A stretch of DNA of 64,000 nt from Arcicella aurantiaca (GTDB lineage: Bacteria > Bacteroidota > Bacteroidia > Cytophagales > Spirosomataceae), in contig NZ_QGGO01000031.1 in the NCBI RefSeq assembly GCF_003148625.1, positions 1 to 64,000 on the forward strand, in the 5' to 3' direction. Below the pieces are notes generated by a model, which ran no database searches, was not told where the DNA came from, and saw only the letters and a program-made list of their open reading frames with translations. Positions 1 to 10,303 of this stretch are shown one piece after another. Both the position numbers and the translations under genes were made by a program. Position 1 is the first letter of the stretch. Every line of letters begins with the position of its first letter.

Positions 1-98
1 GAGAATCTGTTTGTGAAAAACTACTTGGAAGTATTCCTATTAAGAATAAAAGTATAAAAAAATATTTTTTCATGGATTTATTAGTTTATGTTCCAAAT

Positions 99-151
99 CC
101 TACTGGTTCAAGCGAGGACGCTTGAACCAGTAGGAACGCTTGAACCAGTAG
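99..151. repeat. Perfect palindrome plus a third partial copy
   Basis: Two 16-base arms (99-114 and 119-134, arm CCTACTGGTTCAAGCG) pair perfectly around a 4-base loop. A third, nearly complete copy of the right arm follows at 137-151. The element lies downstream of the SusD gene and could act as a terminator or be one of the mobile-looking palindromes common in this window. Nothing else in bases 1-281 looks coding. Confidence 0.75.
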
Positions 152-157
152 AAACAA

Positions 158-200
158 GAAGTCGAATACACTTAAACTCGGTTTAAACATATTCGACTTC
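158..200. repeat. Inverted repeat downstream of SusD gene
   Basis: Arms GAAGTCGAATA (158-168) and TATTCGACTTC (190-200) pair exactly, and the inner bases TTAAAC / GTTTAA extend the stem. It lies about 80 bases past the stop of the minus-strand SusD gene, so a transcription-end hairpin is plausible. There is no clear U-run on the minus strand. Confidence 0.6.
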
Positions 201-281
201 AAAAAATATCTAATATCGCATCACGATGATAGATAATAAATCACGTTAATTTGGTAATTAAACAATAGTATTATTTTTCAC

Positions 282-2051
282 TTATTTCAAATTGAAAGGC
301 AAGTACCAGTTGCTTTTATCCATCAATTTTGTTCTGACAGCCTCCGCATTTGGATTATTTGCTTTTTTAAGTTTATCGTAAATTTTGTCTGCCAAAAATG
401 CAGGGTCATTTCTTCTTGAAGCAACTCTTACTAAATCTGCCCAACGTTGCCCTTCATACGCCAATTCTAAAGCTGATTCTTGTATTAATGAGTTTTCAAT
501 TGAAATGGTACTGTCACCAACCACTGGGACTGACTGTAAAGATGCTCTTCCTCTGATTCCCGTATTTCTATACCATGAAGCTCTGAAAGATGGATTATCT
601 CCATTTCTTGCATCAAAATCATACGGAGGCACGTCAAAGGTGTTCATTAAATTGGTTTTGTCAGAAGATGTTCCATTGTAGGTACTTCCAATTCCCTGAT
701 TCATTAATGCGAATGCTAACTTCCGACGACCATCACGATTGGCGGCTTCGGCATATCTTAAATGCAAAGTTGCCGCACGATAAAGCCACCACTGTCCTTT
801 CCCGAAATTGGCATTTCCAAGACTTAAAGATGTTGATGGGTCAATATAATTATAAAGATATTTCATCACGGTAGGTTTACCGTTGATGGTTTTATAACTC
901 ATTCTTCCACGAGCATCAAAAAGGAAATTATTATTTTGTTTTTGGCTATTCCACATTGAAATACTCTGCTCTGAAGGTTGTACTCTATTGGTAAATAAGT
1001 CAATAAATGGATTTTGAGGATTGAAAGTGGCATCAAAAGGCAATGACCAAATCCATTCGTAGTTATAACCTGCATCGGTATTTTTGCGAGCAAATATCGA
1101 CCTCCATCCTAAATCATTATTATCAATCAGAGCGTTTATATCATTTCTACCTGACGTGTATATTACGCCTATATCACGAGCATTAATAGTGTTAGTTAAA
1201 GGATTTGTTTCTGCATATTTAATTTTATATAAACCAAAGAAAATCTCTCCTGTGTTAATATCATAACCCAATCTTGTAGCCGTTTCCATTACCAATTTAT
1301 ACGTAGTCGCTGCTTTTAAATATTGGTTATCCCAAAGGTATAAATCGCCCAAAAGTACGTGTTTATTGATAAACATTTTATTCAACAAATAACCATCAAC
1401 TGAGTTTGCCACTAATGTATTCGTAGAAGGATAAGGGTCCATATAAACAGGAGAAATTGTCTCCATCGTTTTGATGAGTTCCTTTACTAAATTGGGCAAT
1501 GTAAGTTTCGGAGCGGAATTTAAAACACTTAAATCTGCCGTATTTTCAATGGTTGAAGTAACATAAGGTACTTCTCCAAAATGAATCCCTACTTGCAAAT
1601 ACACCCATGTACGTAATGACGTTACATCTGCTACACGTTGGTTGTATTCTTCCAATTTCATTTTGTTTTGGTCGAGCATAATCTTGAAATTTTTCAAGAT
1701 GTCGTTACAATTCAAAATTACTTCATAATATGGGCGTGGGTCTGCATAGACGTTCCCTGCTTGCACATTATGATTATTGATTTGAACCATTTGTTCATCA
1801 GCACCGCTACTTACATCCAATAAATCGGCTCTTAGCTCATTGAGAATGACGTGTTGTTTTGCCAAATTCATGAACTTCCCGTATAGACCTATAATGGCAG
1901 CATCGGCATCGAAAAGATTACGATATACTTGCTCTTTGGTCAGGGTTTCTTCGGGTTGTAAGTCAAATACTTCTTTGCATGACGAAGTTGCCATTAGCAT
2001 ACTTGAAAGTATTCCAACGTTTAAAAATATTTTCTTTATCGAGAATTTCAT
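282..2051 (-). CDS. SusD/RagB family outer-membrane nutrient-binding lipoprotein
   Basis: Surface lipoprotein expected to form the lid on its SusC partner and bind oligosaccharide for import. The 589-residue product has a lipoprotein signal ending in MATSSC (Cys25). The first mature segment, DLQPEETLTKEQVYRN, is typical of SusD, and the alpha-helical TPR-like body follows. Near the C-terminus, ALELAYEGQRWADLVR matches the conserved SusD motif. It lies 125 bases downstream of the SusC gene at 2177-5350, which fits the usual SusC-SusD order and cotranscription. Its ligand cannot be read from sequence; the neighbouring enzymes point to pectic oligosaccharides. Confidence 0.95.
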   Translation of the reverse strand: MKFSIKKIFLNVGILSSMLMATSSCKEVFDLQPEETLTKEQVYRNLFDADAAIIGLYGKFMNLAKQHVILNELRADLLDVSSGADEQMVQINNHNVQAGNVYADPRPYYEVILNCNDILKNFKIMLDQNKMKLEEYNQRVADVTSLRTWVYLQVGIHFGEVPYVTSTIENTADLSVLNSAPKLTLPNLVKELIKTMETISPVYMDPYPSTNTLVANSVDGYLLNKMFINKHVLLGDLYLWDNQYLKAATTYKLVMETATRLGYDINTGEIFFGLYKIKYAETNPLTNTINARDIGVIYTSGRNDINALIDNNDLGWRSIFARKNTDAGYNYEWIWSLPFDATFNPQNPFIDLFTNRVQPSEQSISMWNSQKQNNNFLFDARGRMSYKTINGKPTVMKYLYNYIDPSTSLSLGNANFGKGQWWLYRAATLHLRYAEAANRDGRRKLAFALMNQGIGSTYNGTSSDKTNLMNTFDVPPYDFDARNGDNPSFRASWYRNTGIRGRASLQSVPVVGDSTISIENSLIQESALELAYEGQRWADLVRVASRRNDPAFLADKIYDKLKKANNPNAEAVRTKLMDKSNWYLPFNLK

Positions 2052-2097
2052 AAGTATAATGACGAATAATTGAATGATATATTTAACCTCACCCTAA

Positions 2098-2172
2098 ATC
2101 CCTCCACGATAGGGAGGGACTTAAAAGAAATGAGATATATTACTTGCTCCCCTCCTTGTCGGGGTGGGGTTG
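2098..2172. repeat. GC-rich imperfect inverted repeats between SusC and SusD
   Basis: The gap holds CCCTCC / GGGAGGG (2100-2118) and a second C-rich/G-rich pair (2148-2172) with related wording, so several hairpins can form. It may adjust SusD expression relative to SusC, or simply be one of the many intergenic repeats here. Confidence 0.45.
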
Positions 2173-2176
2173 GCTT

Positions 2177-5100
2177 TTACAAACCAATTTTAAGACCTAA
2201 CTGAAACGATTTTTGGATTGGTTCAAGCGTATTATCAACGCCTTGTCCGAAAATATTATTGGTTGCACTAAACTCTGGGTCGTAGCCTAAATATTTGGTA
2301 AACGTAACCGCATTGTTCACTGTACCATAGAATGTCAGGTATTTTACCATGCTTCTGTCCAAAGGCATATTGTATGAAAGCGTAACTGCTCTTACTCTAA
2401 AATACGAACCGTCTTCTATCCAACGACTTGAAAAACGGCTATTGCCCATTGGGTCATCCATTGAGGCTCTCGGAATAGACGTTACTTGTCCGTCTCCTCT
2501 CCAACGATTCAAGACTGCTTGTGTCTGATTATTTGGATTTGACATTGATTCTAACGCACTTCGAGTATAATTGAAAATGCTATTGCCCGAAACAAACGTA
2601 CAAAGTGCGTCTAAAGTCCAGTTTTTGAATGAAACACGATTGACTACCGAACCGAATAAATCTGGTGTAGGATTGCCAATGGCTTGTTTATCTTTTTCAT
2701 CAATAATTTTATCGCCATTTACATCTACAAATTTCATATCACCACCTTTAAATGGCATCAATGAACCGTCTGGACGCTTGGTTTGTAAACCTGCTGCACT
2801 TGCCTCAGCATCAGAAGTATAAACGCCTTGAGCAGATAAACCATAGAAAAGATTGGGAGCTTGTCCGACTTTAGAAATATAGGAAGCTGAACCATAAGTA
2901 GTAACCGTATTATCGTCAGGTAATTTGGTAAGGGTTGACTGTGTTTTGCCTAAAGTCATGCCAAAATCCCATTTCAAATTCTGATAATTGATTGCTTTAA
3001 TATTCAAGGAAACATCTAAACCTTTGGTTTCCATTGCACCATTGTTAGTCAATAAATACGAAATACCAGAAGTAGTTGGCAATTTCTCCATCGTTAACAT
3101 ATCATTGGTTTTGTTGTTGAAAAAGTCAACCGAAAGGTTAATTTTTTCATTGAATAATGACGCATCAATGCCAAAATTGGTTTTGGTGATAGTTTCCCAT
3201 TTCAAGCCAGCATTTCCAATATTTCCACGAACTAATCCTTGCATTCCTAATAAATTCTGAACTACATAATATTGGCGAGAAGCATAATTTCCGATGTCGT
3301 CATTGCCAACACTTCCCCAAGAAGCACGAAGTTTTAATAAATCAAAAGGAGAATTTGCCATGAATTTTTCTGAAGAAATAATCCAAGCTCCTGAAATAGA
3401 CGGCATTAAAGCAGTTGGAGACCCTCCGATTTTAAAACCTTCTGAAACAGCCTCTTTTCCAAATCTCGACGACGCATCCATTGCCATGTTAAATGCCAAG
3501 AAGTATTTGTCTGAAATATTATAATCTAAACTAACATAAGTATTTAACCAGTTTGAAGTGCCAATTCCTCCGCTGATTTGGTTCAATAATCGTTGTCCAT
3601 TTCCTACGGTTACTAATTCATCGGTTGCAGAATTGAACCCTAAAATTTGGTCTTGTTCTGCACGGCTATTTAAAAATCTTGCCCCAACTCTGGCAGATAT
3701 TGAATGAATATCTTTAAAAGTTTGGTTGTAAGAAAAATACGTATCGTTGAATAAATTAAATAAGCGTTTGGTTTGTGAACCTAATTTGTTTTCTGCCAAA
3801 TAAAGTCCCAAAGTATCACTCACAATACCACGTTTTGGCACGAAACGGTTTTCTTTAATTTTATCGAAAATCAAACCAATTGTATTTCCCCAATGAAGCG
3901 TTTTGCTTATTTCATAATCAAAATTGATTGTACCCGCAAAACGATATGAACGGTTTGATGCCGACATTACTTGTGCTGCCACCGTTGGGTTTCCGACATT
4001 GAAAATATCTTCGTCTGATAAATCTGGAGAGGCTATTCCAAGACTTGAAATATCGTGGTCACTTAAAAATGGTGCTTTCGTCAATGACAATAAAATAGGG
4101 TTTGTTTTTGAGGCAAAACCTAAATCTTTTACCGTTGCTTCATTGAATGAGAAACTCAAATTGGTGATGGCTTTTAAACGGCGACTTAAATTCAAATCAG
4201 CATTGAAACGAGTGCTGTATTTGCTCAAATCTGTCCCAGCCAAAGCTGTTTGATTTTTGGCATAATTCAGTGAAAGGGCATATTTTGCGATGTTATCACC
4301 ACCTGTTACTTTCAAATACACATTTGACATTTGCTGATTGGCAAACATTTTATCTTGCCAATTGGTATTGTTGTGATATTGATAATAACTCGCCGACGCT
4401 TTATCGTCATTCATAAATGGCAATGATTGAATCAAATCTGTCGTTGCTCCACCCGATTTGTACAAATCTGACAAATAAGTACGATAATCTTTTACGTTTA
4501 ACATAGGCAAAGCTTTTGGAGCAGCATTCATGCCACCGTAAACTGCCAAGTCAATTTTTGTTCCTAATTCTTTAGCTCTTGCCGTAGTGATTAAAATAAC
4601 ACCATTAGCGGCTTTTGTACCATAAATAGCGGCTGCCGAAGCGTCTTTCAATACGGTAATATTACTAATATCACGGATGTCAAGATTTGCTAAAGGATTG
4701 TCGATATAATTACTAATCAATGAATTACCGTATTGATTATTGTCGTACATCATGTTATCCACAATTATTAATGGCTGATTGGTAGCCTGTATTGAGGATA
4801 ATCCACGAAGCATCAAATTTGCTCCAGAATTGGCAATTCCTGAGTGGCGAGTTACATTTAAACCCGCAATTTTTCCTTGTAAATAGCTATCTGGGCTATC
4901 AGTTGCTCTTGACCAAGTGTCTGTTAATTGAGCTGAAACTGCTGCCGAAGTAAGACGGTTACCCGAAACTGCATTAATTGGAAGAGCAATTTCTTGGTTG
5001 AACGAAGGATGCCCTTCTTCGTTCAAGCTTACTTTAATTTCTGTTCTGCCTGCAATAAAAACTTCTTTCGACTGATAACCAGCCATTTCTATCACTACCG

Positions 5101-5350
5101 AAACTGAATAATTGGGTACTAATAATTTAAAATTCCCATTATCGTCGGTGATAGTTGTGGTTACTTGTTTATAATATACTCTCGCTCCCATCAATGGTTT
5201 TTGGGTAACGGCATCAGTTATACTTCCTGATAACTGATTGGTATATTTTGCTTTCTGAGTTAGCACTACTACGTCATTTTGGGCAAAAATGCCTTTTGCC
5301 ATGAGTAGGAAACTAATCATTAAGTATGTTATTTTCTGAGATGCTCGCAT
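2177..5350 (-). CDS. SusC/RagA family TonB-dependent outer-membrane transporter
   Basis: A 1057-residue TonB-dependent importer. A signal peptide (ends near GIFAQ) is followed by a carboxypeptidase-regulatory-like beta domain (about 37-110, LSGSITDAVTQKPLMGA). The plug follows, with LQGKIAGLNVTRHSG, LMLRGLSSI and the SusC signature ITVLKDASAAAIYGTKAANG, and then a long beta-barrel. The linker before the plug lacks the usual VVVVGYGTQ-type stretch and reads NQEIALPINAVSGNRLTSAA, which is unusual. It is transcribed after the FAS1 gene 5377-6822 (26-base gap) and before SusD 282-2051. It probably imports a pectin-derived oligosaccharide. Confidence 0.95.
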   Translation of the reverse strand: MRASQKITYLMISFLLMAKGIFAQNDVVVLTQKAKYTNQLSGSITDAVTQKPLMGARVYYKQVTTTITDDNGNFKLLVPNYSVSVVIEMAGYQSKEVFIAGRTEIKVSLNEEGHPSFNQEIALPINAVSGNRLTSAAVSAQLTDTWSRATDSPDSYLQGKIAGLNVTRHSGIANSGANLMLRGLSSIQATNQPLIIVDNMMYDNNQYGNSLISNYIDNPLANLDIRDISNITVLKDASAAAIYGTKAANGVILITTARAKELGTKIDLAVYGGMNAAPKALPMLNVKDYRTYLSDLYKSGGATTDLIQSLPFMNDDKASASYYQYHNNTNWQDKMFANQQMSNVYLKVTGGDNIAKYALSLNYAKNQTALAGTDLSKYSTRFNADLNLSRRLKAITNLSFSFNEATVKDLGFASKTNPILLSLTKAPFLSDHDISSLGIASPDLSDEDIFNVGNPTVAAQVMSASNRSYRFAGTINFDYEISKTLHWGNTIGLIFDKIKENRFVPKRGIVSDTLGLYLAENKLGSQTKRLFNLFNDTYFSYNQTFKDIHSISARVGARFLNSRAEQDQILGFNSATDELVTVGNGQRLLNQISGGIGTSNWLNTYVSLDYNISDKYFLAFNMAMDASSRFGKEAVSEGFKIGGSPTALMPSISGAWIISSEKFMANSPFDLLKLRASWGSVGNDDIGNYASRQYYVVQNLLGMQGLVRGNIGNAGLKWETITKTNFGIDASLFNEKINLSVDFFNNKTNDMLTMEKLPTTSGISYLLTNNGAMETKGLDVSLNIKAINYQNLKWDFGMTLGKTQSTLTKLPDDNTVTTYGSASYISKVGQAPNLFYGLSAQGVYTSDAEASAAGLQTKRPDGSLMPFKGGDMKFVDVNGDKIIDEKDKQAIGNPTPDLFGSVVNRVSFKNWTLDALCTFVSGNSIFNYTRSALESMSNPNNQTQAVLNRWRGDGQVTSIPRASMDDPMGNSRFSSRWIEDGSYFRVRAVTLSYNMPLDRSMVKYLTFYGTVNNAVTFTKYLGYDPEFSATNNIFGQGVDNTLEPIQKSFQLGLKIGL

Positions 5351-5376
5351 AAAATTAATTTTATTGAATATATCTT

Positions 5377-6822
5377 TTATAAAACAGGTACTAACCTTAC
5401 GTAATCCAATACGATAGGCGTTGTTCCACTGCCTTGCAGGAATATGTCTAAAGTACCGTATTTGTTAGTTGTGTATTCTCCAAGAAGGACTTCAGAGAAA
5501 TTATTGAGCGTAACTGTTACATTGGCAAAGGTTGTGTTAGTTACATTTCCCATTGCCAAACGTTGGGTAAGCGTTACGGGTGGTGTTACGCCACTACTGG
5601 TATAATTTGTTCGAGATTGGTCATTTACTGCAACCCAATACACTTTATATTTTGCTGCTGGCACTTGTGGGATTCGGTATCTTACCCAAAAGTTGGTAAC
5701 CGCATGACCTGCTATTAAAAGATGCTTCGTTGTTAGGTTTGTGTTGGGGTTTTTCTTCTCTAAAATAGCGTAAGTAGCAGATGCGATACTCTGCATTAAT
5801 ACAGGGTTTGTCTCAGCTTCAACAACAATTGACTGGATTTTATCTTGTAATTTGAAATCTACTTTATTGAATATATACGCAATACCATTACTCAATTTAA
5901 TCGTTTTTACGATGGCGGTTTTGCTAAGCGGAATTTCAACACCAAACTTAGATTTGAGAACATCTGGCAATTTATCAGGTGTATAATAACCTTCTACCGC
6001 TAAGTCTTTTACAACATTCCAAGCTGAAGCCGTGTAAGTACTATCTGTTGTGGATGTTTTGAAATATGGGCTAACTTTGGCAATTTCGGTGGTCAAAGCT
6101 GGGTCATTCAAGATAAAATAAGTGTATTGTTTGGCTTCATCGTTCAAATCATAAACGGCATCGGTAAATTGATTTTTGAGTTCAAAACCACTTCCCGGTC
6201 TATAAATTGGACGCCCTGTTGTGCCACTAATACTATCTACAATAGCTTTTTCAGGATTAAACGAATAATAAGCCAAATTAGCAATTAGTTTATTCTGAGC
6301 AAATTCCTCTTTTGCACTATTGATATACGACCAAAGGCTTGGCAGTACAGGCGAGTATTTATCTAAAATGTGTAATACGCCATTTCCTACAAAGACGTTT
6401 GCCGTTACAATAGCAGATTCTCCAAATACGCCTTTGTTGAGTTTTGCATATTTTCCATTCAACAATTTGATATTGGTTTCTGTGCTGGTAGAGGGCATTG
6501 AATATGCCTGCAAAGCAATATGATTGCCTACGAATGCTCTGATAGAAGCACTATCTTTCAAACTTGTAATATCAAAACCTTCCAAAGCTTTGTTGGAAGG
6601 AGCAAAAACGGTATAATTCTGAGACGCACTGATTAGTTTGTCATAGCCACTTTTTACCAATAGTTCTTGGAATTTGCTCAAATCAGGTTGGGTACTTATT
6701 TGTTCCAATAGGTTTCTTCCTAAAGACGCATCGGTTAGGCTTATACGGTCATCCCATCTTTCGCAAGAAAGCGAAATACAGCTAATGACAAGTATGAGTA
6801 AATATGTATATTTTTTAATCAT
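5377..6822 (-). CDS. Fasciclin (FAS1) domain lipoprotein with C-terminal beta domain
   Basis: 481 residues. A lipoprotein signal ends at SCISLSC (about Cys20). A FAS1 domain follows (about 38-155: FQELLVKSGYDKL, YTVFAPSNKALEGF, VGNGVLHILDKYSPV), then a more divergent FAS1-like segment (about 165-330). The C-terminal beta-rich part (about 365-481) contains NFWVRYRIPQVPAAKYKVYW and ends IVLDYVRLVPVL, a layout resembling carbohydrate-binding beta-sandwich modules (similar to DUF5108-type tails; assignment by memory). Its place between SusD and SusC, where SusE/SusF-like proteins usually sit, suggests a surface glycan-binding role. The ligand is unknown. Confidence 0.85.
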   Translation of the reverse strand: MIKKYTYLLILVISCISLSCERWDDRISLTDASLGRNLLEQISTQPDLSKFQELLVKSGYDKLISASQNYTVFAPSNKALEGFDITSLKDSASIRAFVGNHIALQAYSMPSTSTETNIKLLNGKYAKLNKGVFGESAIVTANVFVGNGVLHILDKYSPVLPSLWSYINSAKEEFAQNKLIANLAYYSFNPEKAIVDSISGTTGRPIYRPGSGFELKNQFTDAVYDLNDEAKQYTYFILNDPALTTEIAKVSPYFKTSTTDSTYTASAWNVVKDLAVEGYYTPDKLPDVLKSKFGVEIPLSKTAIVKTIKLSNGIAYIFNKVDFKLQDKIQSIVVEAETNPVLMQSIASATYAILEKKNPNTNLTTKHLLIAGHAVTNFWVRYRIPQVPAAKYKVYWVAVNDQSRTNYTSSGVTPPVTLTQRLAMGNVTNTTFANVTVTLNNFSEVLLGEYTTNKYGTLDIFLQGSGTTPIVLDYVRLVPVL

Positions 6823-6893
6823 TTTTTCTTACGTTATAAATGAATTTGAAATAGAAGATTGGGACGTTTCACCACTGATTCGTCCCAATTTTA

Positions 6894-8573
6894 TTACGGT
6901 ACCATCAAGCCTGATTGTGTAAATTTTGGACTAAGTTGGTTCATATCCACAGGGATAAATTGAATCAAATCAACGTTATTGGTATTTTGTCCTCCCGAAA
7001 TAGACTGCATACGAAGCGTATGGCGGTCAGTCGTTTTGATGTCAACCGTGCCTAAAAGTCTTCCACAAGCAAAAAGGGAGGTTACATTGTTCATATACAT
7101 TTTCCAACCCAATGACTCCAACTCTCCTGCTGTTCCTGTTGGGGCTTGGTCGGTAAAAGTGACAGGTCTTGGTAGAGGGTCACCATTAACACTTACTTGT
7201 ACTACATTGACAGAACCACCCGTTGTACCTAAAGTACCTGATTGTTTTTGAGCTCTATAACACAACCATACTTTGTATTTTCCTTTTACGATTAGAGGCG
7301 TTTTCATTTCAATCCAGTTGCTACGGGCAGCATTGCCAAGCCCTAATGGAATTTGCAAACAATCATTGAAATAGGTCGTAGCTGTTACTCCTCCTGTTCC
7401 ATACACATAAGAAATTGTATTCATCTGCCATGACCAATCTTTGATTGACTCCATCGCAAAAGCATAACCTTGTTTACGGAAATAAGCAGGCAGTTTACGA
7501 ATTTCTGGGAAATCAGAAACTTTCCAGTGAATTGGCGTTGGCTTACGGAATTTTACAACAAAATGAGCATTAGCAGCATGGAGAACGCCATTCGTTGAAG
7601 CATTATCACTTAAATTTCGGTCTAATTCAATGCCTTGTTCATGGATTCCGTTAAAATCTACATCATTTAATAAAACTGTTTGACCATCTAATTTTGACGT
7701 TACTACTTCCAATGGAATTTTGGTAAGATGTGATGCCGACGAAATAATATCTGCTAAATATTTTATTCCGGGTAAAATATGATACGCAACGTAAAGATTT
7801 AAACTGTCTGTTTTTAGGCGAGGATTGCCTGTATTTGAATATCGTTTTTTCAAGACATCATAAGAAGTAATTCCTGCGTTACCCAATACGGCATTAGATT
7901 CTGTAATAACGGTTGACCAACGTTTGCTCAAATCTGGGTCAACTACTTTCAATGAATCATAATATCCTGTTTCTTTCAGTGCTTGTGTGAAAATAGAATA
8001 GTTGGGATTCGATTCTATCATAGCAGAAAGCGATAATTTGGCTGGTTTCAGGGTTTTGTCGATGATATGTAAAATACCATTTCCTACGGTAATGTTAGAC
8101 TCAATAACCGATGCTTGGCGATTGAGACTAAAACTTGAAACGCCATTATTAAACGAAACGCCACCAATCAAATACTGACCATACATGGTAATCAATGGTA
8201 ATTTTCCATCTTTAAATGATTTGGTCGTGAGGGTATCACGGATGATATGAATTTTGGCAATGTCCTTTGCTTCTTCAACTGTCAATTGGTCGGCAGAGGT
8301 TTTATTCATTTCTTTCAAAAACGCTTGTACACCTGCATTGGTAGGTACAAACATTGTATAAGCCCCATAAGCATCCAAAAAACTGGCATAACCTGCTCGG
8401 TCGAGAACAGTCGCAAAATCAGAGTATTTGTCTGGATATTTCCTCAAATAGCTATACATATTCACATCGGTAGTGGTTGTTTCTACGATTTGAATCTCTG
8501 TACAACCCAACAAGTACAAACTTCCGAAGATACTTGCCATTAGGATGAATAGTGATTTTGATATTTTTTTCAT
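6894..8573 (-). CDS. Fasciclin (FAS1) domain lipoprotein, two FAS1 repeats plus beta domain
   Basis: The start is set at the ATG at 8573 because it gives a clean lipoprotein signal (MKKISKSLFILM to LYLLGC); an in-frame ATG at 8621 would add 16 residues with no function. The 559-residue product has two FAS1 domains, recognisable by YTMFVPTNAGVQAF and VGNGILHIIDKTLKP in the first and GVLHAANAHFVVKF at the end of the second. A beta-rich C-terminal domain of about 200 residues ends VDLIQFIPVD, closely similar in layout to the tail of the neighbouring 5377-6822 protein. Likely surface glycan binding in the SusCD operon; this is inferred from position. Confidence 0.85.
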   Translation of the reverse strand: MKKISKSLFILMASIFGSLYLLGCTEIQIVETTTTDVNMYSYLRKYPDKYSDFATVLDRAGYASFLDAYGAYTMFVPTNAGVQAFLKEMNKTSADQLTVEEAKDIAKIHIIRDTLTTKSFKDGKLPLITMYGQYLIGGVSFNNGVSSFSLNRQASVIESNITVGNGILHIIDKTLKPAKLSLSAMIESNPNYSIFTQALKETGYYDSLKVVDPDLSKRWSTVITESNAVLGNAGITSYDVLKKRYSNTGNPRLKTDSLNLYVAYHILPGIKYLADIISSASHLTKIPLEVVTSKLDGQTVLLNDVDFNGIHEQGIELDRNLSDNASTNGVLHAANAHFVVKFRKPTPIHWKVSDFPEIRKLPAYFRKQGYAFAMESIKDWSWQMNTISYVYGTGGVTATTYFNDCLQIPLGLGNAARSNWIEMKTPLIVKGKYKVWLCYRAQKQSGTLGTTGGSVNVVQVSVNGDPLPRPVTFTDQAPTGTAGELESLGWKMYMNNVTSLFACGRLLGTVDIKTTDRHTLRMQSISGGQNTNNVDLIQFIPVDMNQLSPKFTQSGLMVP

Positions 8574-8646
8574 TACTTTATTAAAATTGAAAATGCTGTA
8601 AGAGTCTAAAAAAGACTTCATGATTCATGACTTTTTAGCTCAACCC

Positions 8647-10161
8647 CTATTTATAAAATGGATTCTGTATCAAGTTTTTATCTGTCTGTAATTCGTATTG
8701 ATAAATGGGCAGATAATGGCTATTAAAATCTTTGTATTTAGCAATGGCAGATTGTTGTCTATCTGGTGGAGCTGCTCTTGCAACCATTTCAAGCATAATG
8801 TCCATTCTCTTGTATTTATTTCTTTTTGAATGGCGTAGCACATCGTACCAACGTTTTCCTTCAAAAGCAAACTCTCTGGCACGTTCACTCAAAATGAAAT
8901 CTGCCACCGCTTCAGAATCAGAAGGGTCAGGGTTTTCATTGGTTAATTCCAAGGCATTTGCTCTATTTCTAATCGTTTTTACCACTCCCAAAGCCTCCGC
9001 TCCTCGGTTTAGTAATGCCAAGGCTTCTGCTTTCATTAATAAAATATCGGCATAACGATAAACCATCCAGTGTGCGGTATAATCTTCAATGGCTCTAACT
9101 TGCGTAGCATTGATTCCTGAGTATTTCCAAATCATACCATCTGTTGCTCTTACTGAAGCTTCTGGACCTCTCAAATCTTTCTTGGTATCGTCGGTAAAAT
9201 CTTGTGTATAAACATAATCCATCACATAAGCATTGGCACTGAAACGACGTGGATTGGCGAATAATGGATAAAATTCGTTTAATCTCTGGCGGTCAAATTG
9301 TAATTCAAAAATGCTCTCGTTAGAATTTCCCTGTACAAAAACAGCATTGAAAAAACGGCTACCTTCAATAAGACCGAACTTCCCGCTTTTGGTAATTTTG
9401 TCACAAGCCGTTAAAACTTCCGCATATTTTTCCATCCATAAATACACATCTGCTTGCAAAGCATTAACCGTGTAGCGAGTGATACGACCTTTGTCCGAAG
9501 CGGTATTTCCATAAGTTAATGGAGCATTTGGTTCGGCTTCGTTCAAATCTTTTACAATTTGGTCTAATACTTCCGCTTGGGTATTTTTAGGAATTTGCTG
9601 GATTTCTTCGTCTGTACTCGTTGCTTTTAATTTTAAAGGAACGTCTCCGAAAGTACGAGCCAAATAAAAATACATCAATGCTCTAATTGTCTTGGCTTCT
9701 GCCACATAACTATTCAATGATTCTTGCGTAAAGGTTTTGTCATTTTCTAAAACCGCTGGAGCAAAATCAATAACGGTATTGCAATAATTGATGATTTGAT
9801 AAACGGTTCGCCAATTGGTGATACCATTACTTGCCAACACGTTTACGTTCATAATGTCAAGGTCTTCGGCACGAGTTGCGAATGTTGTTGTAAGCATATC
9901 GGCACGAAGCTCACCCCACAAAAACAAACTAATGATTAAACTATTGCCACCTAACGAACTGACTGCTGTAATACTGTTTGAACTTGGAGCAAGCATTGAG
10001 GCATAAATACCTGACATCCCTGCTTGAACTTGTTCTTTTGTTTTCCAAAATTTATCTTTCGTGATACCATCTTGTGGCTGTAAATCCAGCCAATTATCAC
10101 ACGACGTGGGTATGATAAGGAGTAGTAAACACACTGAAATATGAAGTAGCTTTTTTAACAT
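8647..10161 (-). CDS. SusD/RagB family outer-membrane nutrient-binding lipoprotein
   Basis: 504 residues with a lipoprotein signal ending IPTSC (Cys21), followed directly by DNWLDLQPQDGITKDKFW, a classic SusD start. Helical TPR-like repeats make up the body. The C-terminal motif SERAREFAFEGKRWYDVLR is nearly canonical and closer to consensus than in the other SusD here (282-2051). It pairs with the SusC at 10304-13573, separated by a 142-base gap holding a palindrome (10212-10244). It probably captures pectic oligosaccharides at the cell surface. Confidence 0.96.
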   Translation of the reverse strand: MLKKLLHISVCLLLLIIPTSCDNWLDLQPQDGITKDKFWKTKEQVQAGMSGIYASMLAPSSNSITAVSSLGGNSLIISLFLWGELRADMLTTTFATRAEDLDIMNVNVLASNGITNWRTVYQIINYCNTVIDFAPAVLENDKTFTQESLNSYVAEAKTIRALMYFYLARTFGDVPLKLKATSTDEEIQQIPKNTQAEVLDQIVKDLNEAEPNAPLTYGNTASDKGRITRYTVNALQADVYLWMEKYAEVLTACDKITKSGKFGLIEGSRFFNAVFVQGNSNESIFELQFDRQRLNEFYPLFANPRRFSANAYVMDYVYTQDFTDDTKKDLRGPEASVRATDGMIWKYSGINATQVRAIEDYTAHWMVYRYADILLMKAEALALLNRGAEALGVVKTIRNRANALELTNENPDPSDSEAVADFILSERAREFAFEGKRWYDVLRHSKRNKYKRMDIMLEMVARAAPPDRQQSAIAKYKDFNSHYLPIYQYELQTDKNLIQNPFYK

Positions 10162-10211
10162 TTTTTTAAATATTTTGCTTTAAAATATATGCTTTAAAAT
10201 ATCTTTTGAGG

Positions 10212-10244
10212 AACTTCCCGAAAGGTTAAAACTTTCGGGAAGTT
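10212..10244. repeat. Palindrome, CTTCCCGAAAG family
   Basis: Arms AACTTCCCGAAAG (10212-10224) and CTTTCGGGAAGTT (10232-10244) pair perfectly around a 7-base loop. Relatives occur at 29630-29643, 29713-29724 and 31600-31633. It lies between SusC and SusD, where a stem-loop could affect the SusC:SusD ratio by partial termination or RNA processing. That role is inferred. Confidence 0.8.
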
Positions 10245-10303
10245 GAACGGTACTCTTATTTTTACAATTTCCCTAAGCAGCACCTAACAACTACTTAATT
10301 CCC

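Noticed and set aside
3-122. Frame open from the window edge ending ...PNPTGSSEDA
   Set aside because: It ends inside the palindrome at 99-134 and shows no recognisable domain; could be a gene end but cannot be supported.
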